Assembly: GCA_034433995.1 (NCBI GenBank)
Contig: DAOTZU010000149.1
Location: 1 to 10,502 of the forward strand
Reading direction: 5' to 3'
DNA from: DAOTZU01 sp034433995
Lineage (GTDB): Bacteria; Chloroflexota; Anaerolineae; UBA1429
DNA length: 10,502 bases
The position numbers and the translations under genes are program-made. Below, piece after piece: positions 1 to 5,587 of this stretch. The notes beneath the pieces are model-generated. The model did no database searches. It was not told the DNA's origin and was given only the letters and a program-made list of their open reading frames with translations. How positions within the stretch are numbered: the first letter of the stretch is position 1; the number at the start of each line of letters is the position of its first letter.

Positions 1-19
1 TTTTCTTCAAGGCCGGGAG

Positions 20-54
20 GCAAAGAGGACGCCGGCTGTGGTGGGCCGGCGTCC
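20..54 (-). terminator. Intrinsic terminator of the flavodiiron gene
   Basis: A 10-bp perfect inverted repeat (GGACGCCGGC at 27-36 pairing with 45-54, 8-nt loop) lies 20 nt beyond the stop codon of the flavodiiron gene. Read on the minus strand, the stem is followed by TCTTTG, a short, imperfect T run. The stem is very strong and well placed; the weak T tract is the only reservation. Confidence 0.7.
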
Positions 55-74
55 TGGCAAGCACATTGGGAGAT

Positions 75-1262
75 TCAGCTGTGGATGGCCTGGGCCACCT
101 GGCGGCCCAAAGCGCGACAGGCGGCCAAATCTGCCGAGGTGGGCTGCCACTTGGCCTTGACCCCCTGGGCCACCACGGGGATGCCAGCGCGTTGGAGATG
201 CTCCTCGATCACCTTGATGGACTCGCCGCTCCAGCCGTAGGAGCCAAAGGCCGCGCCGATCTTGTTCTTGAACTCTAGCCCGCGCAGATCCTCCAGGATG
301 GGAGCGATGGTGGGCAAGACGCCCCGGTTCAACGTGGGCGAGCCGATGAGGATCGCCTTGGCCTGGAAGATCTCAGTGATGACGTCGTTGCGGTCCGAGA
401 CGGCCATGTGGAACAGTTTGTAGGGCACGCCCTCGGCGGCCAGCCCTTCGCCGATGGCCTCGGCCATGTGGCGGGTCGCCTCCCACATGGTGTCATAAAG
501 GATGACGGCGCTCTTTTGGGGCACCTGAGCTGCCCATTCCTGATATTTCTTGACGATCTGCAGCGGGTCCTTGCGCCAGATGACGCCATGGCTGGGGGCG
601 ATCATCTCCACCGGCAACCCCAGCCCCACCACCTCCTCGATCTTTTTCAGCACCCGGGCGCTAAAGGGCGTGAGGATATTGGCATAGTATTTGAGGGCCT
701 CCTCGTACAGCTCCTCTTGGTCCACCTGGTCGTTGAAGCGAAAGGCCGTGGCGTAGTGCTGGCCGAAAGCATCGTTGGGCATGAGGATGTGCTGGCCCGT
801 GAGGTAGGTGAACATGCTATCCGGCCAATGGAGCATGGGGGCCTCGATAAAGACCAGATCGTTGGCGCCGATATTAATCCGATCCCCCGTCTGCACGGGG
901 CGGAACTTCCAGGCCTGGTGGTAATGTCCCTCGATGCTCTCGGCGCCGCGCTTGGAGACGACGAGGGTGGCCTGGGGCGCGTGGCGCATCACCGCCGGTA
1001 GGCCCCCAGAATGATCCACCTCGGCGTGGTTGGCCACCACCAGGTCAATCTTGGCGGGGTCCCCCACCTCACGGATGTTGCCGATCAACTCCTCGGCAAA
1101 AGGCCCCCAGACCGTATCCACCAGGACGATCTTTTCATCCACGATGAGATAGGCGTTGTAGGTGGATCCCCGATGGGTGGAGAGCTCGTGCCCGTGGAAG
1201 CGCCGCAGCCCCCAATCCACCACGCCCACCCAATAGACGTTCTTGGCCAGTTCGACGATCAT
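75..1262 (-). CDS. fprA: Class A flavodiiron protein (O2/NO reductase)
   Basis: A 395-aa cytoplasmic flavodiiron protein, the usual length for the two-domain class A form. The family reduces O2 to water and/or NO to N2O at a non-heme diiron site, with FMN as the entry point for electrons, commonly from rubredoxin. The N-terminal metallo-beta-lactamase-like domain (about 1-250) keeps all the expected diiron ligands: H79, E81, D83 and H84 in the H-x-E-x-D-H motif, H145, D164 and H225. The C-terminal flavodoxin domain (about 251-395) has the phosphate loop around T258-T263, SPT at 308-310 and a GSYGWSGE stretch at 340-347. The start is ATG after an AAGGGGGG-type Shine-Dalgarno. There is no fused rubredoxin or flavin reductase domain, so partners must be separate genes. 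It is transcribed alone, divergently from the isomerase gene. Sequence alone does not say whether O2 or NO is preferred. Confidence 0.95.
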   Translation of the reverse strand: MIVELAKNVYWVGVVDWGLRRFHGHELSTHRGSTYNAYLIVDEKIVLVDTVWGPFAEELIGNIREVGDPAKIDLVVANHAEVDHSGGLPAVMRHAPQATLVVSKRGAESIEGHYHQAWKFRPVQTGDRINIGANDLVFIEAPMLHWPDSMFTYLTGQHILMPNDAFGQHYATAFRFNDQVDQEELYEEALKYYANILTPFSARVLKKIEEVVGLGLPVEMIAPSHGVIWRKDPLQIVKKYQEWAAQVPQKSAVILYDTMWEATRHMAEAIGEGLAAEGVPYKLFHMAVSDRNDVITEIFQAKAILIGSPTLNRGVLPTIAPILEDLRGLEFKNKIGAAFGSYGWSGESIKVIEEHLQRAGIPVVAQGVKAKWQPTSADLAACRALGRQVAQAIHS

Positions 1263-1308
1263 CTTCCCGTTCCCCCCTTTGCAGAGTTAACACCTCGATT
1301 TCATCCTC

Positions 1309-1336
1309 ATTGTCCTCAAGGCGGCAAGTTTGTCAA
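1309..1336 (-). promoter_or_regulatory. Putative sigma70-type promoter of the flavodiiron gene
   Basis: On the minus strand a perfect TTGACA (1336-1331) is followed after 16 nt by GACAAT (1314-1309, four of six consensus positions). The predicted transcript start is near 1302, giving a leader of about 40 nt. The MITE begins only 4 bp upstream of the -35 box, so anything upstream of this promoter has been replaced by the insertion. The -35 is convincing, the -10 only moderate. Confidence 0.5.
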
Positions 1337-1340
1337 GGAG

Positions 1341-1479
1341 GAGGGTGTTGAAAAAAGGCGTGTAGAGGCCTTGGCCGCCGTCGGATGGGATCCGACGGCT
1401 CTGCTTGCCAAGCCCGCGCCGCGGGCTTACTATCCCAGACGTCGGTTTCTAACCGACGAGGGCATTTCTCGACGCCCTC
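1341..1479 (+). mobile_element. MITE-like element, copy 1 (139 bp, three hairpins)
   Basis: A non-coding element bounded by imperfect terminal inverted repeats, GAGGGTGTTGAAAAA on the left and GAGGGCGTCGAGAAA read inward on the right (12 of 15 identical, all differences transitions). It is flanked by a perfect 8-bp direct repeat, TCAAGGAG at 1333-1340 and 1480-1487, which is a target-site duplication. Inside are three compact hairpins with 3-nt loops: a 10-bp stem at 1377-1399 (GCCGTCGGAT arm), an 8-bp stem at 1410-1428 (AAGCCCGC arm) and an 8-bp stem at 1440-1458 (CGTCGGTT arm). It has no room for a transposase, so it must be mobilised in trans. The second copy at 5372-5503 is in the opposite orientation. 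I cannot assign the parental IS family from the ends alone. Confidence 0.88.
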
Positions 1480-1487
1480 TCAAGGAG

Positions 1488-1555
1488 CGGGGCGAGGCCC
1501 TGACCAGCGCAAGGGCATGAGCCACTGGACAAACCCGATGCCTTGGGGCATAATA
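1488..1555 (-). repeat. Older intergenic repeat, copy 1 (right arm)
   Basis: Outside the MITE, this flank resembles the flank of the other MITE copy at 5512-5587 in the same absolute orientation. Shared blocks are GAGGCCCTG (1494-1502), CTGGACAAACCCGATGCC (1525-1542; 14 of 18 identical to 5554-5571), GGGGCA (1545-1550) and TAATA (1551-1555). A matching left arm lies at about 1317-1336, with CAAGG, GGC and TGTCAA shared. The plus-strand isomerase promoter is embedded in it. Most likely an older repeated promoter region later invaded by the MITE; similarity is partial and the blocks are spaced differently in the two copies. Confidence 0.5.
1526..1554 (+). promoter_or_regulatory. Sigma70-type promoter of the isomerase gene
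   Basis: TGGACA (1526-1531) and CATAAT (1549-1554) are separated by exactly 17 nt, each matching five of six consensus bases. The transcript should start near 1561, leaving a leader of about 34 nt before the ATG at 1595. A small inverted repeat, TGCC-TTGG-GGCA at 1539-1550, overlaps the spacer and the first bases of the -10 box and could be a protein-binding site, but is short enough to be chance. Confidence 0.65.
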
Positions 1556-1594
1556 GCCTCGGGCAGCGAAATCACCGTGAGATAAGGAGGCAAG

Positions 1595-3001
1595 ATGACA
1601 ACTCTGGGCATTATCGTGGGCAACCGGGGCTTTTTCCCGGCGGAACTGTGCAAGAGCGGGCGCGCCACCATCCTCAAGGTGCTCCAAGAGGAGGGGTTCG
1701 GCGCCGTGGCTCTGGATCCCCAGGCCACCAAGTATGGCTCGGTGGAGACGTATGAAGATGCCAAAAAGTGCGCGGAGCTTTTCAAGGCGCACCGCGAAGA
1801 GATCGATGGTATCCTCGTCACCCTGCCCAACTTTGGGGATGAGCGCGGCGTGGCCGATACCATCCGCCTGGCCGGGCTGAACGTGCCCGTCCTGGTCCAC
1901 GCCTTCCCCGACGAGACGGACAAGATGAGCATCCGCTATCGCCGCGATAGCTTCTGTGGCAAGATGTCCGTCTGCAATAACCTCACCCAATACGGCATCC
2001 CCTATAGCCTGACCACCCTGCACACGGTGGATCCTGAATCGGCCAGTTTCCGCGCCGACCTGCGCAAATTCGGCGCCGTCTGCCGCGTGGTGAAGGGGTT
2101 GCGCAAGGCCCGTTTCGGCCAAGTGGGGGCGCGGCCGGCGGCATTCATCACCGTCCGCTACAGCGAAAAGATCCTGGAACGCTACGGCATCGCCGTGGAG
2201 AGCATTGACCTTTCCGAGATCTTTGGCCGGGCCTGGAAGCTGGCTGACAACGATCCGCACGTGGTGGCCCAGCTGCAAGAGATCAAGAGCTACATCAAAA
2301 CCGAGGGCATCGCGCCCCAGGCCCTCATCAAGATGGCCAAGTTTGCCGTGGTGCTGCGCGCCTTTATCGCCGAGCACGAATTGGCGGGCACAGCGGTGCA
2401 ATGTTGGACCTCCATGGAAGAGTATTACGGCGTCGTGCCCTGCGCGGTGATGAGTATGCTTTCCAACAGCCTCCAGCCCAGCGCCTGCGAGACGGATATC
2501 ACCGGCCTCATCGGCATGTACGCCATGGCCCTGGCCTCGGGCCGCCCCAGCGCCCTTTTGGATTGGAACAACAACTATGGCACCGACCCCGACAAGGCCG
2601 TCGTCTTTCATTGCAGTAACCTGCCCCAGGATATCTTTGGCCACACGGCCAAGATGGATTACCAAGAGATCATCGCCGGCACGGTGGGCAAGGAGAATGC
2701 CTACGGCACGGTGGTGGGCAAGATCAAGCCCACCAAGCTGACCTATTGCCGGGTCTCCACCGATGATTATCGGGGCAAGGTGCGGGTCTACCTGGGCGAG
2801 GCCGAGATCACCGATGACCCCATCGACACCTTTGGGGGCTATGGCGTCATCCGTGTGCCCGGCTTGCAGCGGCTGCTCCAGTATATCTGCGCCAACGGCT
2901 TTGAGCACCATGTGGCCGCGAACCCCAGCCAGGTGGCCGATGCCCTCTATGAGGCCATGACCACCTATTTGGGCTGGGAGGTTTACTACCACAAAGGCTG
3001 A
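1595..3001 (+). CDS. L-fucose/L-arabinose isomerase family protein, substrate unknown
   Basis: A 468-aa cytoplasmic protein of the L-fucose/L-arabinose isomerase fold. The family interconverts aldoses and ketoses with a divalent metal, often Mn2+. The N-terminal half looks like the Rossmann-like sugar-binding domains (hydrophobic strand MTTLGIIVGN at the start; DGILVTLPNFGDE around 71-83). The conserved core is at 268-345: VQCWTSMEEYYG with E275/E276, then ACETD with E299 and D301, then DWNNNYG with D323 and H339. A C-terminal FEHH (H438/H439) is a plausible last metal ligand. At 468 aa it is shorter than classical FucI (about 590 aa). The family also holds the sulfoquinovose isomerase SqvD and many uncharacterised members, so no substrate is assigned. 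The ATG follows a consensus AAGGAGG (1584-1590). The gene stands alone with its own promoter and terminator and has no sugar transporter or kinase next to it. Confidence 0.85.
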   Translation: MTTLGIIVGNRGFFPAELCKSGRATILKVLQEEGFGAVALDPQATKYGSVETYEDAKKCAELFKAHREEIDGILVTLPNFGDERGVADTIRLAGLNVPVLVHAFPDETDKMSIRYRRDSFCGKMSVCNNLTQYGIPYSLTTLHTVDPESASFRADLRKFGAVCRVVKGLRKARFGQVGARPAAFITVRYSEKILERYGIAVESIDLSEIFGRAWKLADNDPHVVAQLQEIKSYIKTEGIAPQALIKMAKFAVVLRAFIAEHELAGTAVQCWTSMEEYYGVVPCAVMSMLSNSLQPSACETDITGLIGMYAMALASGRPSALLDWNNNYGTDPDKAVVFHCSNLPQDIFGHTAKMDYQEIIAGTVGKENAYGTVVGKIKPTKLTYCRVSTDDYRGKVRVYLGEAEITDDPIDTFGGYGVIRVPGLQRLLQYICANGFEHHVAANPSQVADALYEAMTTYLGWEVYYHKG

Positions 3002-3023
3002 GAGGCCTCATCGCCAAGACAAA

Positions 3024-3056
3024 GGGCCATCCCCTGATTGGGGATGGCCCTTTTCT
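3024..3056 (+). terminator. Strong intrinsic terminator, probably bidirectional
   Basis: GGGCCATCCCC (3024-3034) pairs perfectly with 3040-3050 around a TGATT loop and is followed by TTTTCT, 22 nt after the isomerase stop codon. On the minus strand the same 11-bp stem is followed by TTTGTCTT, and it lies about 45 nt past the hppA stop. It therefore probably ends both convergent transcripts; no separate hppA terminator is visible in the remaining 3057-3095. Confidence 0.9.
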
Positions 3057-3095
3057 ATAGGGGGTGCGCCGGCGCCTTTGCCGGGGTACTGGCGA

Positions 3096-5105
3096 TTAGA
3101 AGCCAAAGAGGGCGATCTTGGCGATCAGCGGGCCAAAGACGGTGGCCACCAGCGACATCACCGTGATCAAGGTGTTCAGCGAGGGGCCGGCGGTATCCTT
3201 GAAGGGATCGCCCACGGTATCGCCCACCACGGCGGCCTTGTGGGCCTCGGAGCCGGGGCCGCCATGGGCGCCGTCCTCGATGAACTTTTTGGCGTTATCC
3301 CACAGGCCGCCGGCGTTGGCCATAAACAGGGCAAAGATGATACCGGTGATGATGGAGCCCCCCAGGAAGCCGCCCAGGGCGTATTTGCCCAGGATCAGCC
3401 CCACCAAGAGCGGCACGATCAAGGCCAGGGCGCCGGGGAGGACCAGCTCGCGCAGGGCGCCGCGGGTGGCGATATCCACGCAACGCTTGCTATCCGGCTT
3501 GACCTTGCCCTCCACCAGGCCGGGGACCTCACGGAACTGGCGACGGATCTCTTCCACCATCTTGAAGGCGTTGCGCCCCACGGAAAGGATGGTGAGGGCG
3601 GAGAAGAGGGGCGGCATCATGCCTCCCAGGAAGAGGCCCACGATCACGCCGGGATCGCGCAGGTCGAGGATATCCACGCCCACCGTCTCGGCATAGGCGG
3701 CAAAGAGGGCCAGCACGGTCAGCGCCGCCGCGCCGATGGCGAACCCCTTGGTGATGGCCTTGGCCGTGTTCCCCGCCGCATCCAGGCGGTCGCAGACGCG
3801 GATGGTCTCCTCATCCTCGTGGCCGGCCTCGGCGCAACCCTTGGCGTTATCCACGATGGGGCCGTAGGCATCGGCGGAGATGATCATGCCGGTGATGGCC
3901 AGCATCCCCACCGCCGCCACCGAGACGCCGTAGGTTCCCGCCACCCCAAAGTGCTGGGCCAAGAAGTAGGCTGCCACCGTCGCCGCGCAGATGCCGATGA
4001 TCGAGGGGACGATGCTGAGCAGACCGTAGGAAAAGCCCTGCAAGATGACGATGGCCGGGCCGGTCTTGGCCGCGTTGGCGGTATTTTGCACAGATTTCTG
4101 GTCAATATCGGTGAAATAGTCGGTGGTAAAGCCGATGATGATCCCCGCCAAGAGGCCGGCGATGGTGGGCCAAAAGACGCCCCAAGGCTTATCCAGATCC
4201 AGCGCAAAGACGACGCCTAAGGTCAACAGGGCAAAAAAGATCGTGGTGGCGATGGTGCCCGTGTTCAGGGCGCCGCCGGGGTCGTTGCCCTCGCCGGTGC
4301 GCACAAAGAGCATGCCCAGGAACGAGGAGAACATGCCGGCAGCACAGAGCAGCAGGGGATAGATCACGTAGGCGGTGTTGTTCTGGTACAGCTCATAGCC
4401 CAGGATCATCACCGCTACCACTGAGGCCACGTACGAGTCGAAAATATCGGCGCCCATGCCGGCCACATCGCCCACGTTATCGCCCACGTTATCGGCGATG
4501 ACGGCTGGGTTGCGCGGGTCATCCTCGGCCAAAGAGAACTCGACCTTGCCCACCAGGTCGGCGCCGATATCGGCCGTCTTGGTGTAGATGCCGCCGCCGG
4601 CCTTGGCCAGGAGCGCCAAGGAGCTGGCCCCGAAGCTAAAGCCCAGGACGATGTTGGGATCACGGAAGATGATGTACAGGATGGTCATGCCGATGAGGGC
4701 CAGGCCCACCACGGAAAAGCCCATCACCGCGCCGGCGTAAAAACCGACGGGGAAGGCTTTTTTGAGGCCGCTGCGGGCCGCCCAGGCCACCCGGGCGTTG
4801 GCGCGGGTGGAGACGTACATCCCCGCGTAACCCGCCAGGGCCGAGCAAGTGGAGCCGATGATATAGGCCAAGGCGGTGCGCCAGCCGAGGGTGACGAGCA
4901 GGATGATGGTGATAACCGCTGCCAGGAGACCTAACGCCTGAAACAGCCTTCGCAAGTAGGCCGCCGCCCCCTCTTGGATGGCGGAGGAGAACTCGGCCAT
5001 CGTCTTGTTCTCGTTCACCTGGGCCATCACCCACTTGTACAGGTAGGCAGCCAAGGCAACCGAGACCACGCCGGAGATAAGTGCAACAAGTTCTTGCCAA
5101 GCCAT
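3096..5105 (-). CDS. hppA: Membrane-bound proton-translocating pyrophosphatase, K+-independent type
   Basis: A 669-aa integral membrane protein of about 16 transmembrane helices that hydrolyses PPi and pumps ions, normally H+. The substrate and Mg2+ site is intact: D183 and K187 in the DLVGK signature, D195/D196, D205-N-V-G-D-N-V-G-D213, D419-N420 in the VDNAKG segment, D603 and K607 in WDNAKK, and D629, D633, K636 and D637 near the C terminus. The class-determining segment reads GNTAKAITKG, with K449 and T452. Lys and Thr there mark the K+-independent class, known members of which pump H+, while K+-dependent enzymes carry Ala (established family knowledge). Length is normal. The ATG has a GGGAGG Shine-Dalgarno 5 nt upstream. 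It is a single-gene transcription unit with a long leader. Likely role: recovering energy from PPi released by biosynthesis. Confidence 0.97.
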   Translation of the reverse strand: MAWQELVALISGVVSVALAAYLYKWVMAQVNENKTMAEFSSAIQEGAAAYLRRLFQALGLLAAVITIILLVTLGWRTALAYIIGSTCSALAGYAGMYVSTRANARVAWAARSGLKKAFPVGFYAGAVMGFSVVGLALIGMTILYIIFRDPNIVLGFSFGASSLALLAKAGGGIYTKTADIGADLVGKVEFSLAEDDPRNPAVIADNVGDNVGDVAGMGADIFDSYVASVVAVMILGYELYQNNTAYVIYPLLLCAAGMFSSFLGMLFVRTGEGNDPGGALNTGTIATTIFFALLTLGVVFALDLDKPWGVFWPTIAGLLAGIIIGFTTDYFTDIDQKSVQNTANAAKTGPAIVILQGFSYGLLSIVPSIIGICAATVAAYFLAQHFGVAGTYGVSVAAVGMLAITGMIISADAYGPIVDNAKGCAEAGHEDEETIRVCDRLDAAGNTAKAITKGFAIGAAALTVLALFAAYAETVGVDILDLRDPGVIVGLFLGGMMPPLFSALTILSVGRNAFKMVEEIRRQFREVPGLVEGKVKPDSKRCVDIATRGALRELVLPGALALIVPLLVGLILGKYALGGFLGGSIITGIIFALFMANAGGLWDNAKKFIEDGAHGGPGSEAHKAAVVGDTVGDPFKDTAGPSLNTLITVMSLVATVFGPLIAKIALFGF

Positions 5106-5323
5106 AAATGCCTCCCATGAAAATGGCTCTCGGCGATCGGGTTCAGCCGCCCGCCGATTGTGGCGACCGAATCATCCGGAGGCGCAGAGTGGGCGTGAAA
5201 AAGCTCTGGCCCTCGTGGTATCCCGCCCCAGTTTGCTTCAGGGCAAGCAAAAACGTTGGCCGGACAAGTTGTCCCTCTGGTTCCAAGGCCTCCTTGCCCT
5301 TGCCAACGTGAATCAGCCAAACG
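5106..5323 (-). promoter_or_regulatory. Long structured 5' leader of hppA
   Basis: If the promoter at 5330-5358 is right, hppA mRNA has about 218 nt of leader. Read on the minus strand, its first part can form an 8-bp helix P1 (ACGTTGGC 5309-5302 with 5260-5253) enclosing two 5-bp triloop hairpins, CAAGG/CCTTG (5296-5284) and GGACA/TGTCC (5274-5262). It is followed, one nt later, by a 7-bp hairpin TTTGCTT/AAGCAAA (5251-5232). Further down, GCCTCC (5183-5178) is complementary to GGAGGC (5115-5110), which contains the hppA Shine-Dalgarno. I do not recognise a known riboswitch. Folding was done by eye without energies, and regulatory function is an inference. Confidence 0.4.
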
Positions 5324-5329
5324 GCAGCT

Positions 5330-5358
5330 ATCATACTCCAAGGGGGCTGCGCTGTCAA
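5330..5358 (-). promoter_or_regulatory. Near-consensus sigma70-type promoter of hppA
   Basis: On the minus strand, TTGACA (5358-5353, perfect) is followed after exactly 17 nt by TATGAT (5335-5330, five of six). The predicted start is near 5323, far upstream of the hppA ATG. This is the best promoter match in the window, and the MITE copy 2 starts 13 bp upstream of its -35 box. The spacer shares a GCC-x-CCTTG block with the flavodiiron promoter. Confidence 0.7.
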
Positions 5359-5371
5359 AAGTTGAGCGCGG

Positions 5372-5503
5372 GATGGTGTCGAGAAAGCCGTCGGTTGCAA
5401 CCCGACGGCTGCGGGTATCAAGCCCGCCAAGCGGGCTTGGCAAGCGGAGCCGTCGGATTCAATCCGACGGCGGGCGAGGCCCACATGCCTTTTGAACACC
5501 CTC
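5372..5503 (-). mobile_element. MITE-like element, copy 2 (132 bp, inverted relative to copy 1)
   Basis: The same element as at 1341-1479 but reversed. It is flanked by a different perfect 8-bp direct repeat, GAGCGCGG at 5364-5371 and 5504-5511, showing an independent insertion. Terminal inverted repeats are GATGGTGTCGAGAAA on the left and GAGGGTGTTCAAAAG read inward on the right, 10 of 15 identical. The three hairpins are 5387-5409 (8-bp stem, 7-nt loop), 5420-5438 (8-bp stem AAGCCCGC, loop CAA) and 5449-5471 (10-bp stem GCCGTCGGAT, loop TCA). The linker between the last two hairpins reads CTCCGCTTGCC on the minus strand, against CTCTGCTTGCC in copy 1. It separates the hppA promoter from the 3' end of the downstream operon and its hairpins might impede read-through, but no T tract follows them. 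Confidence 0.88.
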
Positions 5504-5511
5504 GAGCGCGG

Positions 5512-5587
5512 GAGGCCCTGCGCGTTTTGGGCGCCTGGGAGCCGTCTGGGATGCTGGATAAACCCGTTGGCGCGGGGCAGGCTAATA
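5512..5587 (-). repeat. Older intergenic repeat, copy 2 (right arm)
   Basis: Counterpart of 1488-1555. It carries GAGGCCCTG (5512-5520), CTGGATAAACCCGTTGGC (5554-5571), GGGGCA (5574-5579) and TAATA (5583-5587), in the same order and absolute orientation as copy 1 although the MITE between its arms is inverted. A left arm lies around 5337-5358, with CAAGG, GGC and TGTCAA shared. Its right end runs into the stop codon of the reductase fusion gene. The plus-strand promoter seen in copy 1 is degenerate here. No clear intrinsic terminator for the upstream operon is visible in 5504-5581. Confidence 0.45.

Noticed and set aside
1377..1458. CRISPR-like array or a chain of terminators formed by the repeated CCGTCGG palindromes
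   Set aside because: The repeats are paired arms of hairpins, not direct repeats with uniform spacers; no T tract follows any stem, and the exact flanking 8-bp duplications explain the structure as a transposable element.
1430..2992. A 520-codon open frame on the minus strand opposite the isomerase gene, and a 380-codon plus-strand frame at 3078-4220 opposite hppA
   Set aside because: Both lie entirely antisense to genes with clear family motifs, have no plausible domain content and are rich in His, Gly, Ala and Asp as expected from antisense reading of GC-rich codons.
5106..5329. Fluoride riboswitch or hammerhead ribozyme in the hppA leader
   Set aside because: The leader has a three-way junction, but I found neither the conserved fluoride-aptamer core nor the CUGAUGA and GAAA core of hammerheads.
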